Of a DNA stretch of 64,000 nucleotides, positions 9,564-18,773 are shown piece after piece. The position numbers and the translations under genes were made by a program. The stretch spans positions 3,434,090 to 3,498,089 of the forward strand of contig CM001438.1 of assembly GCA_000244995.1 (NCBI GenBank), given 5' to 3'. Within the stretch, counting starts at the first letter, position 1. The number at the start of each line of letters is the position of its first letter. Source of the stretch: Burkholderiales bacterium JOSHI_001 (GTDB lineage: Bacteria > Pseudomonadota > Gammaproteobacteria > Burkholderiales > Burkholderiaceae_C). The notes below the pieces were generated by a model that saw only the letters and a list, made by a program, of their open reading frames with translations, did no database searches and had not been told where the DNA came from.

Positions 9564-10316
9564 TTATAGGCCAAGTCGCTTCAGGGTCTTTTCATCGTCG
9601 GCTGTCAGCCGCCCCGCGGCGCGTGCCGTGGCGATCAGGTCCGGCCGCTGCCGTGCGGTGCGCACCAGCGACTGCTCGCGCTTCCATCGCGCGATGTCGG
9701 CGTGGTGGCCGGACAGCAGCACCGGCGGCACCGGCTGCGCTCCGTCCGGCAATTGCCAAACTTCAGGCCGGCTGTAGCTGGGGCCTTCCAGCAGGCCGTC
9801 GGAAAAGCTGTCCTGCTCGTGCGACGGCGCGCTCAGCACCCCCGGCTGCAGGCGCGCCACCGCGTCCAGCAGCACCAGCGCGGCCAGGTCCCCGTTGGAC
9901 AGCACGAAGTCACCCAGGCTCAGCTCCAGCGTGACATGGCGGTCCAGCAGGCGCTGGTCGATGCCTTCATAGCGACCGCACAGCAGCACCGCGCCTGGGC
10001 CCTGGGCCAGTTGCTGCACCACGGCCTGGGTCAGTGGTTGGCCGGCCGGCGTGAAATTCACCACGGTGGCGCCCGGTTGCTGTCGCTCGGCCGCCACGGC
10101 CTGCAGGGCACGTTCCAGCGGCTCGGCCAGCATCACCATGCCGGGGCCGCCGCCGTAGGGGCGGTCGTCCACACGGCGGTAATTGTCTTCGGCGAAGTCG
10201 CGCAGCGGCCACAGGCACACCTGCACCTGGCCCGACTCAAAGGCGCGGCGCGTGATGCCCTGCGCCAGGTGCGGCGGGTACAACTCGGGGAACAGCGTGA
10301 CGACGTCGAAGCGCAT
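9564..10316 (-). CDS. trmD: tRNA (guanine(37)-N1)-methyltransferase
   Basis: The 250-residue SPOUT methyltransferase makes m1G37 in tRNAs, preventing +1 frameshifts. Features seen are the N-terminal [13 protein letters not shown], the YGGGPGMVM loop, GRYEGIDQR near 120, and the knot-forming [18 protein letters not shown]. It lies between rimM (12 bases) and rplS (62 bases) in the canonical operon. Length is typical of the family. Confidence 0.98.
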   Translation of the reverse strand: MRFDVVTLFPELYPPHLAQGITRRAFESGQVQVCLWPLRDFAEDNYRRVDDRPYGGGPGMVMLAEPLERALQAVAAERQQPGATVVNFTPAGQPLTQAVVQQLAQGPGAVLLCGRYEGIDQRLLDRHVTLELSLGDFVLSNGDLAALVLLDAVARLQPGVLSAPSHEQDSFSDGLLEGPSYSRPEVWQLPDGAQPVPPVLLSGHHADIARWKREQSLVRTARQRPDLIATARAAGRLTADDEKTLKRLGL

Positions 10317-10328
10317 GCCGCCAGGGCT

Positions 10329-10916
10329 TCAGTAGTCCAGGCCCCAGTCGACCGTGATGCGCCGGTCCGCCAGGCTCACCGTGTCCACGAAGGCGGTCAC
10401 GAAAGGCACCAGGCGTTCTTCGCCTTCGCCTTCGGGCTGGATTCGCAGCACGCAGCTGGCGCCGGTTTCGATCAGGCCCACCACGCGGCCCAGGGCCGCG
10501 CCGTCGCGGTTGACCACGTCCAGGCCGATCAGGTCGATCCAGTAGAACTCGCCCTCGTCGGGCGTGGGGAAAGCGGTGCGCGAGACGAACACGCGCGCAC
10601 CTTTCAGGCCTTCGGCGGCATTGCGGTCGGTGATCTCATGCGCGGTGGCCACCACCACGGCGCCTTGTTCCTTGGCCTGCTGGATGCGCAGCAAAGAGGG
10701 CAAGGGAACGCGGGGGGAGGCAGCTGCGGCAAGCGCCGTCGGCCGAAGCGGCACGTCGGCTGGACGCAGGTACCAGCGCTTGGTACCGAAAAGGGCCTGA
10801 GGGTCGGAGGAGTAGGTTTGCACCTTGAACCCCCCTTTCAGACCCCAGGCGTCGACGATGCGCCCGACTTCCACCGCGTCGGTCGGCCAGGCGTCGTCAG
10901 TCTGCGGTGCGTTCAT
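10329..10916 (-). CDS. rimM: Ribosome maturation factor RimM
   Basis: The 195-residue 16S processing and 30S head assembly factor has an N-terminal RimM barrel (VEVGRIVDAWGLKGGFKVQT) and a C-terminal PRC barrel (EFYWIDLIGLDVVNRDGAAL and the RLVPFV stretch). An insertion of about 20 residues (near 55-80, rich in Ala, Pro and Ser) separates the halves of the first barrel, and similar insertions occur in other beta-proteobacterial RimM proteins. It is the second gene of the rpsP operon. Confidence 0.96.
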   Translation of the reverse strand: MNAPQTDDAWPTDAVEVGRIVDAWGLKGGFKVQTYSSDPQALFGTKRWYLRPADVPLRPTALAAAASPRVPLPSLLRIQQAKEQGAVVVATAHEITDRNAAEGLKGARVFVSRTAFPTPDEGEFYWIDLIGLDVVNRDGAALGRVVGLIETGASCVLRIQPEGEGEERLVPFVTAFVDTVSLADRRITVDWGLDY

Positions 10917-10975
10917 CGGCTGAAGGTCTTCCGCCGCGCCGGCTGCAGGCCGGGCACCGCAGCGTCACGCGGGCA

Positions 10976-11245
10976 TCAGGCGGCGACGGCCGCCGGCACG
11001 GTGCTGGACTTGGCCTGTTCGACCAGGCGCTTCACCGTGGGCGACAGCTGGGCGCCCACGCCGGCCCAGTGGGTGACGCGATCCAGCGCCACGCGCAGGG
11101 CTTCGTCCTTGGCCGACGCCATGGGGTTGTAGAAGCCCACGCGCTCGATGAAGCGGCCATCCCGACGCTCGCGCGAATCGGCCACCACGATGTTGAAGAA
11201 AGGGCGCTTCTTGGCGCCGCCACGAGACAGTCGAATGACGACCAT
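10976..11245 (-). CDS. rpsP: 30S ribosomal protein S16
   Basis: The 89-residue product begins [17 protein letters not shown], the invariant S16 N-terminus, and continues with [10 protein letters not shown]. In-frame codons reach back to 11335, but the conserved start at 11243-11245 is clearly right. It is the first gene of the ribosomal operon; a perfect TATAAT on the minus strand at 11422-11427 would give a leader of about 170 bases. Confidence 0.98.
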   Translation of the reverse strand: MVVIRLSRGGAKKRPFFNIVVADSRERRDGRFIERVGFYNPMASAKDEALRVALDRVTHWAGVGAQLSPTVKRLVEQAKSSTVPAAVAA

Positions 11246-11421
11246 GTTCGGTATTCCTGAGATTCGGTTGCGACCCGCGCCGCCAGGGGACACTTCCCAG
11301 CGGGCCGGTCTGTTGCGTCGGTTGGGGCGGTTCACGCCACCTGGCCGTTCGCTCGTTGCTTCCCGACTGGCCGTAGATACGCCCGGTGGACTGAACCCCG
11401 GACCGGCGCCGAAAACCGAGC

Positions 11422-11427
11422 ATTATA
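11422..11427 (-). promoter_or_regulatory. Putative -10 of the rpsP operon
   Basis: The minus strand reads TATAAT here, 177 bases before the rpsP ATG and only 12 bases from the divergent TM2-like gene start. No good -35 lies 16-18 bases upstream. On the plus strand the same bases read ATTATAGACT and could serve the TM2-like gene. Confidence 0.45.
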
Positions 11428-11439
11428 GACTCGCGCACC

Positions 11440-11913
11440 ATGACCCACACCAGCCCTGTCGTCCCCGCCGCGCCACGTTACCGCTCCAAGACCCTGGCCA
11501 CCTGGCTGGCCTTCGCCGCCGGCGCCCTGGGCGCCCACCGCTTCTACCTGTATGGCGCGAAGGACGCCCTGGGCTGGGCCCACCCGCTGCCCACCCTGGC
11601 CGGCCTGGCCGGCGCGGTGCGCATGCGCAACCTGGGCCAGGACGACATGGTGGCCTGGGCGCTGATCCCGGTGCTGGGCCTGATGCTGACCATCGGCATG
11701 CTGTCGGCCATCGTCATCGGCCTGACGCCCGACGACAAATGGGACGCCCGCCACAACCCGGGCCTGGGCGATCACCCCACCGGCTGGGCACCGGTGCTGG
11801 GGGTGATTGCCGCCCTGCTGGTGGGCGGCGCGGTGCTGATGGGCACCCTGGCCTTTGGCGGCCAGCACCTGGTGGAATGGCAATTGGCCGGCCAGCGCGC
11901 CGAAAAGCCCTAG
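11440..11913 (+). CDS. TM2 domain-containing membrane protein
   Basis: The 157-residue protein has a TM2-like opening: KTLATWLAFAAGALGAHRFY, two hydrophobic segments with the conserved G-x-H-R-F-Y turn (about 18-60). Two further hydrophobic stretches follow (about 72-92 and 108-132). TM2 proteins are small membrane proteins of unknown biochemical function. The start is just downstream of an A/T-rich box shared with the rpsP operon on the other strand; the gene ends 33 bases from the convergent Pit gene. Confidence 0.75.
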   Translation: MTHTSPVVPAAPRYRSKTLATWLAFAAGALGAHRFYLYGAKDALGWAHPLPTLAGLAGAVRMRNLGQDDMVAWALIPVLGLMLTIGMLSAIVIGLTPDDKWDARHNPGLGDHPTGWAPVLGVIAALLVGGAVLMGTLAFGGQHLVEWQLAGQRAEKP

Positions 11914-11946
11914 GACGGGTGGCGGGGACGGCCCGCCCGCCGCGGA

Positions 11947-12957
11947 TCAGAAGACCTGCAGGCTCACCCAGTAGGCCACGCCAGCCATGAAGGCCGACGC
12001 CGGGATGGTGAAGATCCAGGCCCAGACGATGGTGCCGGCCACACCCCAGCGAACCGCCGAGGGGTTGCGCACCGAGCCCACGCCAACAATGGCGCCGGTG
12101 ATGGTGTGGGTGGTGGACACCGGCACGCCCAGCGCGGTGGCCAGGAACAGGGTCATCGCCCCGCCGGTTTCGGCGCAGAAGCCGCCCACGGGCTTCAACT
12201 TGGTGATGCGCTGGCCCATGGTCTTCACGATGCGCCAGCCGCCGAACATGGTGCCCAGGCCAATGGCGATGTAGCAGCACCAGATCACCCAGTACGGCGG
12301 CATCTTGTCCCCGGCCGCTGCATAGCCGGTGGCGATGAGCAGCATCCAGATGATGCCGATCGTCTTCTGCGCGTCGTTGCCGCCGTGGCCCAGCGAATAC
12401 AGCCCGGCCGACACCAACTGCATGCGCCGGAACCAGTTGTCCACCCGCAACGGCGACGATCTTCGAAACACCCAGGCCACCAGCACCATCATCAGGGCGC
12501 CCAGCAGGAAGCCCAGTGCGGGTGACACCAGGATGAAGGCCACGGTCTTGAAGATGCCCGCGCCCACCAGCTTGGCGGCGCCGCCCTTGGCAATGACCGC
12601 CCCGACGATGCCGCCAATGAGCGCGTGCGACGAACTCGACGGAATGCCCCACCACCAGGTGAGCACGTTCCAGGCGATGGCACCCACCAGGGCGCCGAAC
12701 ACGATGTGGGTGTCCACCACGCCGGGCTCGACGATGCCCTTGCCCACCGTGGCCGCCACCTTCAACTGGAACAGGAAGATGGCCACCACGTTGAAGAAGG
12801 CTGCGAACAGCACAGCCTGCTGGGGCTTGAGCACCCCGGTGGACACCACCGTGGCGATGGAGTTTGCCGCGTCGTGGAAGCCGTTCATGAAGTCGAACAG
12901 CAAGGCCAGGGCGACCAGCATCGCCACGACCCAGAAGGCCGTCTGCATGTGTTCCAT
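11947..12957 (-). CDS. pit: PiT family inorganic phosphate transporter
   Basis: The 336-residue polytopic protein has both PiT signatures: GFHDAANSIATVVSTG near residue 26 and GGNDAQKTIGII near 198. It is a low-affinity, proton-coupled metal-phosphate symporter of the inner membrane. The preceding gene encodes a DUF47 protein, 15 bases upstream, the usual partner of PiT transporters. A Pho-box-like repeat near the operon's presumed start suggests control by phosphate status. Confidence 0.95.
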   Translation of the reverse strand: MEHMQTAFWVVAMLVALALLFDFMNGFHDAANSIATVVSTGVLKPQQAVLFAAFFNVVAIFLFQLKVAATVGKGIVEPGVVDTHIVFGALVGAIAWNVLTWWWGIPSSSSHALIGGIVGAVIAKGGAAKLVGAGIFKTVAFILVSPALGFLLGALMMVLVAWVFRRSSPLRVDNWFRRMQLVSAGLYSLGHGGNDAQKTIGIIWMLLIATGYAAAGDKMPPYWVIWCCYIAIGLGTMFGGWRIVKTMGQRITKLKPVGGFCAETGGAMTLFLATALGVPVSTTHTITGAIVGVGSVRNPSAVRWGVAGTIVWAWIFTIPASAFMAGVAYWVSLQVF

Positions 12958-12972
12958 GCCGGTGCCCGCGGG

Positions 12973-13620
12973 TCAGGAGTTCTCGAGGACGATGCCCTCG
13001 ATCAGGTTGGCCACGTCCTCACAGCGGTCGGAGATGGACTCCAGGTGCTCGTAGATCGCCTTCAGCTTGATGAGTTCGCGCACGTCCACGTCGTCGCGGA
13101 ACAGCTTGCTCATGGCCGAGCGCATCACGCGGTCGGCGTCGCTTTCCAGGCGGTCGATCTCTTCACACATCTTCAGCGCCGCCTCGGCCACGCTGGGTTC
13201 GCTGATCTTGGGCAGCAGGCTCACCGCGTGCTGCACACGTTCACAGCACTTCACCGAGATCTCGCCCAGGCGCAGCACGTCCTCGGAGACACCCTTCACG
13301 TTGTACAGCGACAGCACTTCGGTGCAGTCCTGCAGCAGGTCCAGGATGTCGTCCATGGCGTTGATCAGGCCGTGGATCTGCTCGCGGTCGATGGGGGTGA
13401 TGAAGGTCTTGTGCAGCAGACGGTTCACTTCGGCGGTGATGCGGTCGGCCGCCTTTTCGGCGGCGTCCACCTCGGAGGCGTACTTTTCGCGCAGGTTGGT
13501 GTCGTTGTAGTAGCTGATCATCGACATGAAGGCGCGCGCGCCTTCGGCAATGCGGTTGCCATGGTCGTTGAACATCTCGAAGAAGTTGCCTTCTCGCGGC
13601 AGCAGCTTGCCGAAAAACAT
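12973..13620 (-). CDS. DUF47 (PhoU-like) Pit accessory protein
   Basis: The 215-residue all-helical protein (MFFGKLLPREGNFFEMFNDH at the N-terminus; CEEIDRLESDADRVMRSAM and IYEHLESISDRCEDVANLIE later) belongs to DUF47, related to PhoU. Such proteins are encoded beside Pit transporters and modulate their activity. AGGAG lies upstream of the ATG. It is the first gene of a two-gene operon with pit. Confidence 0.93.
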   Translation of the reverse strand: MFFGKLLPREGNFFEMFNDHGNRIAEGARAFMSMISYYNDTNLREKYASEVDAAEKAADRITAEVNRLLHKTFITPIDREQIHGLINAMDDILDLLQDCTEVLSLYNVKGVSEDVLRLGEISVKCCERVQHAVSLLPKISEPSVAEAALKMCEEIDRLESDADRVMRSAMSKLFRDDVDVRELIKLKAIYEHLESISDRCEDVANLIEGIVLENS

Positions 13621-13687
13621 GGGGGGCTTCTCCTGGGGAGGAATCTCACGCGGCGCGCGGTCCTTTCGGACCCCACTTCCGCGAAAT

Positions 13688-13717
13688 TTGTCATCATTTT
13701 GTCGCGGGCGGATTGTA
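13688..13717 (-). promoter_or_regulatory. Putative promoter of the DUF47-pit operon with a Pho-box-like repeat
   Basis: The minus strand reads TACAAT at 13712-13717, a good -10. Directly downstream, 13688-13705 reads on the plus strand as TTGTCAT CATT TTGTCGC, two 7-mers with an 11-base period like the PhoB box (CTGTCAT, four bases, CTGTCAC). It would sit at about +1 to +18, a position suited to repression. A small hairpin (GGTCC TTTC GGACC, 13660-13673) lies in the leader. The match is imperfect and no -35 is seen. Confidence 0.35.
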
Positions 13718-13740
13718 GGGGCGCCGCCGGCCCGGCCCCG

Positions 13741-14094
13741 TCAGCCGCGAAAAATGAAATACACCGCGCCCACCAGGCACAGCCCGGCCCACAGGTAGTC
13801 CAGCTTCAGCGGCTGGCCCATGTAGAACACCGCGAACGGCACGAAGACCGAAAGAGTGATCACTTCCTGCAGGATCTTCAACTGCGCCAAGGTGATGCCA
13901 CCGGCAAACCCGATGCGGTTGGCCGGCACCTGCAGCAGGTACTCGAACAGGGCGATGCCCCAGCTCAGCAGCGCCGCCACCAGCCAATGGCGGTGGCCCA
14001 GGTTTTTCAGGTGGCCGTACCACGCGAAGGTCATGAACACATTGCTGGCCACCAGCAGCAGCGTGGTCTGCAGGCTGACCGGCCACGCGCTCAT
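13741..14094 (-). CDS. DUF486 family (DMT-like) small membrane protein
   Basis: The 117-residue protein has four hydrophobic segments and the DUF486 pattern: [11 protein letters not shown] near 20, [14 protein letters not shown] near 50, [20 protein letters not shown] and a terminal [11 protein letters not shown]. The family belongs to the drug/metabolite transporter superfamily; substrate unknown. Its ATG overlaps the folK stop by four bases, making it the last gene of a six-gene coupled operon. Confidence 0.88.
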   Translation of the reverse strand: MSAWPVSLQTTLLLVASNVFMTFAWYGHLKNLGHRHWLVAALLSWGIALFEYLLQVPANRIGFAGGITLAQLKILQEVITLSVFVPFAVFYMGQPLKLDYLWAGLCLVGAVYFIFRG

Positions 14095-14597
14095 GCCCCG
14101 CAGACCCCGTCGCGAACGATGCGCTGGTCGGCCACCGCGCCACTGAATGCAGCCAGCGGGCCCAGGCCCGGTGCCGCCAGCATGGGCGCCAGCTCCAGCA
14201 GCGGCAGCAGCGCGAAGGCGCGTTGGTGCAGACGCGGGTGCGGCACCTTCAGGCGCGGCGTGGCGATGGCCTGTTGGCCGTACAGCAGCAGGTCCAGGTC
14301 CAGCGTGCGTGGCGCGTTGCGATAGGGCCTCTCGCGCCCGTGGTCCTGCTCGATGGCTTGCAAGGCGTCCAGCAGCGCATGGGCGTCCAGCGTGGTGTCC
14401 AGCGCGGCCACGGCGTTGATGAAGTCCGAGCCGCCCGCGTCCACCGGCGCGCTGCGGTACAGCGAGGACAGCGCCACGACCCGGGTGCCTTGGATGCGGC
14501 CCAGGGCCACCGCCGCCGTGCACACCGCGGCGCGGGCCTCACCCAGGTTGGCGCCCAGGCCCACGTGGGCGCGCACCACAGGTGCGCCCAAGCTCAA
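14091..14597 (-). CDS. folK: 2-amino-4-hydroxy-6-hydroxymethyldihydropteridine pyrophosphokinase
   Basis: The 168-residue HPPK transfers pyrophosphate from ATP to the pterin in folate synthesis. Diagnostic segments are [11 protein letters not shown] near residue 11, SLYRSAPVD, and [15 protein letters not shown] with the magnesium-binding Asp pair, followed by [16 protein letters not shown]. Start and stop overlap pcnB and the DUF486 gene by four bases each. The pcnB-folK order is conserved in proteobacteria. Confidence 0.96.
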   Translation of the reverse strand: MSLGAPVVRAHVGLGANLGEARAAVCTAAVALGRIQGTRVVALSSLYRSAPVDAGGSDFINAVAALDTTLDAHALLDALQAIEQDHGRERPYRNAPRTLDLDLLLYGQQAIATPRLKVPHPRLHQRAFALLPLLELAPMLAAPGLGPLAAFSGAVADQRIVRDGVCGA

Positions 14598-16216
14598 GCC
14601 CCGCCAGGCCCTGAAGCCGGCGCCGGGCCTGCGCCTTCGCCCCCACCACCCGGGCGACGGCGCCGGCGGCGGCGCTTGCGCGGCGCGCTGCTGGTTTCGC
14701 CCTCGGCGCCGTCGTCCGGCGCGTCGGGTTCGCTGTCCCCACCGGGTTCGGTAACCGGGGCGTCACCCGCGGGCGCAGCCGCCCGTTTCTGGCTTTGCGG
14801 CCCGGGCACGCGCCGCGGTCCCGCCTTGCCGCCTTGGCGGGCGGCCTCGCGCGCGGCCTGCAGCAGGGCCTCGCGCTCGTCGGCATCGCCCAGCGAAAAA
14901 TCTTCCCACCAGTCGGCCAGTTCCACCGGCGCTTCGCCCGCGTCGGCGCGCAGGCGCAGGAAGTCGTAGCCAGCCCGGAAACGCGGCTGGTCGATGAGCG
15001 AGAACGCGGTGTTGGCCATGCGGCGTTCGAAGCGTGGCTGCATCATCCAGATCTCGCGCATGTCCCCGGCCAGCTTGCCACGGCCGGACACGTCGCCGAT
15101 GCGGGCGTCGAACACCGCGTCGATGGCCTGCTGCAGCGCCGGTACCAGGTGCTCGCCACGTTGCTGCAGTTGCTGCCAACGCTGCAGCACGTCGTGCCAC
15201 AGCAGGCAGGCCAGCATGAAGCTGGGCGCCACGGCGCGGCCTTCTTCCACGCGGCGGTCGGTGTCGGCCAGGGCCTGGTTGATGAAGGCCTGGCGCTCGA
15301 CGCTGGAACGTTCTTCGTCGTAGATGGCGTCCAGGATGGGGAACACGCCGCGGTGCAGGCCGTACTTGCGCAGCGCCTGCACGCTGGACAGCGCGTGGCC
15401 GGTCTGCAGCAGCTTGATCATCTCGTCGAACATGCGCGAGACAGGCACGTTGGCCAGCAGCTTGGTGGCTTCGGCAATCGGGGCAGCCGACTTCGGTTCC
15501 AGTTCGAAGCCCAGCTTGGCCGCGAAGCGCACCGCGCGGATGATGCGCACCGGGTCCTCGCGGTAGCGCGTGGCCGGGTCACCGATCATGCGCAGGACGC
15601 GCTTCTTGGCGTCCTTGATGCCGCCGTGGTAGTCCACCACCACCTGCGTCTGCGGGTCGTAGTACATGGCGTTGACCGTGAAGTCGCGCCGCGCCGCGTC
15701 TTCGATCTGCGGGCCCCAGACGTTGTCGCGCAGCACGCGGCCGGAGGCGTCCACCACATGGCTCTTGCCCACCAGGTCGGCGCGCGATGTCTTTTCGTTG
15801 CCGGCCACGGTGTCGGCCTGCTCGGCGTCCAGGAAGGCACGGAAGGTGCTGACCTCGATGACCTCGTGGTCGCGCCCGCGGCCATGGATGACGTGCACGA
15901 TGCGAAAGCGCCGCCCGATGATGAAGGCGCGGCGGAACAGCCCCTTCACCTGCTCCGGCGTGGCGTTGGTGGCCACGTCGAAGTCTTTCGGGCGGTGGCC
16001 CACCAGCAGGTCGCGCACCGCGCCGCCCACGATGTAGGCCTCGAAGCCACCCTCCTTCAGCGTGGCCACCACCCGGGTGGCACGTTCGTCCACCAGTTCG
16101 GGGTTGATGTTGTGCTCGGCCACGGGCACTTCCACCCGCTTGCCCAGCGGGATGCGGGGGCCCTTGTCCGGTGCCGGGGCCTTGCCCAGCAGGCGGTCGA
16201 TGAATTTCTTGATCAT
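14594..16216 (-). CDS. pcnB: Polynucleotide adenylyltransferase (poly(A) polymerase I)
   Basis: The 540-residue class II nucleotidyltransferase adds poly(A) tails that mark RNA for decay. The N-terminal catalytic motif [20 protein letters not shown] carries the DxD metal ligands. [12 protein letters not shown] and [19 protein letters not shown] identify the neck region. The C-terminal 80 or so residues are low-complexity, with a run of eight arginines and Gly/Pro/Ala repeats, as expected for a disordered RNA-binding tail. Coupled by 4-nt overlaps to the HAD gene and folK. Confidence 0.96.
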   Translation of the reverse strand: MIKKFIDRLLGKAPAPDKGPRIPLGKRVEVPVAEHNINPELVDERATRVVATLKEGGFEAYIVGGAVRDLLVGHRPKDFDVATNATPEQVKGLFRRAFIIGRRFRIVHVIHGRGRDHEVIEVSTFRAFLDAEQADTVAGNEKTSRADLVGKSHVVDASGRVLRDNVWGPQIEDAARRDFTVNAMYYDPQTQVVVDYHGGIKDAKKRVLRMIGDPATRYREDPVRIIRAVRFAAKLGFELEPKSAAPIAEATKLLANVPVSRMFDEMIKLLQTGHALSSVQALRKYGLHRGVFPILDAIYDEERSSVERQAFINQALADTDRRVEEGRAVAPSFMLACLLWHDVLQRWQQLQQRGEHLVPALQQAIDAVFDARIGDVSGRGKLAGDMREIWMMQPRFERRMANTAFSLIDQPRFRAGYDFLRLRADAGEAPVELADWWEDFSLGDADEREALLQAAREAARQGGKAGPRRVPGPQSQKRAAAPAGDAPVTEPGGDSEPDAPDDGAEGETSSAPRKRRRRRRRPGGGGEGAGPAPASGPGGA

Positions 16217-16881
16217 GTGAACAGCTTCAGGATGCGCCAGCCGCGCTCCAGCGCGATGGCTTCCAGCGCAGGGCCGGGATTGGTGGCCACCGGGTGACTG
16301 ACGCGCTCCAGCAGCGGCAGGTCGTTGGTGGAATCACTGTAGAAGGTGCTGGACGTGAAGCTGTCCAGCGTCAGGCCGTCGGCGGCCAGCCATTGCGCCA
16401 CGCGCGCGATCTTGCCTTCGCGGAATGACGGCGTGCCGCGGATGCGGCCGGTGACAAAACCCTGGGCACTGCGCTCCAGGTCGGTGGCGATCAGCGTGTC
16501 CACCCCCAGTGCCTGCGCCACCGGGCGGGTGACGAAGTCGTTGGTGGCGGTGACGATGGCCACCCGGTCGCCCGCGGCCTGGTGCTGGCGCACCAGGTCA
16601 AAAGCCGCAGGCTTCAACATCGGCTGCATCACCTCGCGCATGAAGCGTGCGCTGGCCTCGGCCTGCTCGGCCAGGGGCCGCGCGCGCCAGGGGGAGGTGG
16701 CGAATTCCACGTAGGCGGCTATGTCCAGCGTGCCGGCCAGGTAGGCTTGGTAGAAGGCATCGTTGCCGCGGGCGAAGGCAGCGCCATCGGCCCAGCCGAT
16801 GCGCACCATGAACTCGCCGAAGGCGTGGTCGGAGTCGCGCTCGATGAGCGTGCCGTCCAGGTCGAACAGCGTCAATTTCAT
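16213..16881 (-). CDS. HAD superfamily phosphatase, subfamily IB (SerB-like)
   Basis: The 222-residue protein has the nucleophile motif FDLDGTL at residues 5-11, a helical cap, VTATNDF (motif II) near 110, and the acid motif FYSDSTNDLPLL near 180. HAD-IB relatives hydrolyse phosphoserine or histidinol phosphate; the substrate here cannot be told from sequence. Its location between hda and pcnB is conserved in related genomes but gives no clear functional hint. Confidence 0.88.
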   Translation of the reverse strand: MKLTLFDLDGTLIERDSDHAFGEFMVRIGWADGAAFARGNDAFYQAYLAGTLDIAAYVEFATSPWRARPLAEQAEASARFMREVMQPMLKPAAFDLVRQHQAAGDRVAIVTATNDFVTRPVAQALGVDTLIATDLERSAQGFVTGRIRGTPSFREGKIARVAQWLAADGLTLDSFTSSTFYSDSTNDLPLLERVSHPVATNPGPALEAIALERGWRILKLFT

Positions 16882-17549
16882 GCGGCCTCTCGTTCGGCAA
16901 GCATTTTCTTCAGCAGCGGCACGGTCACCGCGCGGCCCTCGGCCAGTGCGAAATCGTCCAGCCGGTCCAGCAGCTTCATCAGGTTGCCCATGTCGCGCTC
17001 GAACCGGGTCAGCAGAAAGCCCATCACCTCGTCGGACAGCCAGATGCCGCGGCGGTCGGCCTCGCGGCGCAGCGCGGCCCGCGTGTGGGCTTCATCCAGG
17101 GGTTGCAGTGCGAACACCGGGCCCCAGCCCAAGCGGCTGCGCAGGTCGTCGCGCAAGGGCAGGTCCACCGGCGGCAGGCGGCCGGCGGCGACCCATTGCA
17201 CGCCATGCGTGCCGGCCTCGACGAACAGGGCGAAGGCGGCCTGCTGGTGGTCGTTGTCCAATTGGTCGCAGCGGTCCACAACCACCAGGGCCCAATCGGC
17301 TTGCAGGGTCCAGGGCAAGGCATCGCCTGCGTCGAACCAGCCCACGCGCGCGCCCTGGTCCTGGCAGCGCGCGGCCAGCGCGGCCAGCAGGTGGGTCTTG
17401 CCGCTGCCGGCCGGGCCCCACAGGTACAGCGGCACCGAAGGCATCGCCAGGTGCTGCAGGTGGTACAGCGCAGCCTGGTTGTCGCCGGGCACGAAGTTGT
17501 CGAACCCGGGCGCGGTGGGCGGCACGATGGCCAGGGGCAACTGCTTCAT
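16878..17549 (-). CDS. hda: DnaA regulatory inactivator Hda
   Basis: The 223-residue AAA+ protein promotes hydrolysis of DnaA-bound ATP when tethered to the sliding clamp, preventing re-initiation. The clamp-binding peptide QLPLAI is at residues 3-8. Walker A is GPAGSGKTHLL near 46 and Walker B is ALVVVDRCDQL near 93. It lacks DnaA's N-terminal and DNA-binding domains. Linked by 4-nt overlaps to the AI-2E permease gene and the HAD gene. Confidence 0.94.
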   Translation of the reverse strand: MKQLPLAIVPPTAPGFDNFVPGDNQAALYHLQHLAMPSVPLYLWGPAGSGKTHLLAALAARCQDQGARVGWFDAGDALPWTLQADWALVVVDRCDQLDNDHQQAAFALFVEAGTHGVQWVAAGRLPPVDLPLRDDLRSRLGWGPVFALQPLDEAHTRAALRREADRRGIWLSDEVMGFLLTRFERDMGNLMKLLDRLDDFALAEGRAVTVPLLKKMLAEREAA

Positions 17550-18607
17550 CCCAGGAACAACCGGCTGTGTCGATAGGCCGCCAGCGCTCGGCGCAGCGCC
17601 ACCAGCGCCACCGCGCTGGCCGGCAGCGCCACCAGCACGCCGACAAAGCCGAACAACTGGCCAAAGGCCAGCAGCGCGAAGATCACCGCCAGCGGGTTCA
17701 GGCCGATGCGTTCACCCACCAGGCGCGGCGTGAGCACGAAGCTCTCCAGCCCCTGCCCCACCAAGTACACCGCCAGCACCGCCAGCACACCGCCTGCGCT
17801 GGCGAACTGCAGGGCTGCGGCCAGCAGGGCCAGCAACAGGCCCAGGCCGAACCCGAGGTAAGGAATGGCGATCGCCAGGCCGGTGAAGACGCCCACCGGC
17901 AGCGCCAGGTCCAGGCCGGTGAGTGCCAGGCCCAGGCCGTAGTACACGGCCAGCGCCCCCATCACCAGCAACTGGCCGCGCAGGTACTGGCCCAGGATGG
18001 CGTCGCATTCGTCCAGAAAGCCCTTGGCGCTGTCGCGCAGGCGCGGCGGCACCAGGTCGTGCACGCGCTGCACCAGCGCGGTCCAGTCCGACAGCAGGTA
18101 GAACAGCACCACCGGCACCAGCACCAGGTTGCCCACCAGGGACAGCAGCACGCTGCCGCCGATGCGCGCCGAACTGAGCGCCCGGGCCAGCCAGTCCTCC
18201 AGGTTGGCGTCCATGGCCTGCACCAGCCAGGCCTTCAGGCTGGCCAGGTCCAGATTCACTTTCAGGCCGAACTGCGCCAGCCAGGGCGACAGGCTGGCGT
18301 TCAGGCGGTCCAGCAGCGCGGGCAGTTGGGCCTTGATCAGCGGCAGTTCTTTCGTGAGCACCGGCACCACCAGCAGCACCAGGGCCAGCAGCGCCACCGC
18401 CAGCGCCACCTGCACCAGCATGACCGCCACCACATGGGGCAGGCCGCGTGCGGCCAGTCGCTCCACCAGCGGGTGCAGGGCATAGGCCAGCACCGCGGCA
18501 ATGACAAAGGGGGTGAGCACCGGCGCCAACAGCCACAGCAGCAGGCAGGCCAGCCCGCCCAGCGCGAGCCAGGCGAGGGTTTGACGTTGGGTGGGGGACA
18601 GGGTCAT
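17546..18607 (-). CDS. AI-2E / PerM family membrane protein
   Basis: The 353-residue polytopic protein has paired N-terminal hydrophobic segments (TLAWLALGGLACLLLWLLAP, FVIAAVLAYALHPLVERL), a long amphipathic middle region, and the family's C-terminal IPYLGFGLGLLLALLAA and LVGERIGLNPLAVIFALL. Members export AI-2 or act as ion/proton antiporters; the substrate here is unknown. ATG at 18607 fits family length; an in-frame extension to 18802 is probably not translated. It is the first gene of the hda-HAD-pcnB-folK operon. Confidence 0.9.
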   Translation of the reverse strand: MTLSPTQRQTLAWLALGGLACLLLWLLAPVLTPFVIAAVLAYALHPLVERLAARGLPHVVAVMLVQVALAVALLALVLLVVPVLTKELPLIKAQLPALLDRLNASLSPWLAQFGLKVNLDLASLKAWLVQAMDANLEDWLARALSSARIGGSVLLSLVGNLVLVPVVLFYLLSDWTALVQRVHDLVPPRLRDSAKGFLDECDAILGQYLRGQLLVMGALAVYYGLGLALTGLDLALPVGVFTGLAIAIPYLGFGLGLLLALLAAALQFASAGGVLAVLAVYLVGQGLESFVLTPRLVGERIGLNPLAVIFALLAFGQLFGFVGVLVALPASAVALVALRRALAAYRHSRLFLG

Positions 18608-18773
18608 CAACAACGGGTAGCTCGCCCGGGGCGCGGCCTCAAGGCTTGCCGCGGCGCGGAGCCAGTCCCGGGGAAGGGGGTTCGTGGCCGGCGCCATGGC
18701 GCACTGCGAAGGTGCCCACGGTGCCGCAAGGGCGGGCGGATTGTAGTGGCCGCCCCAAACCGGGCCGCGGCGG

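Noticed and set aside
14600-14700. Run of CGC/CGG/GCG repeats at the pcnB 3' end
   Set aside because: Encodes a low-complexity Arg/Gly/Pro tail of the polymerase, common in this group.
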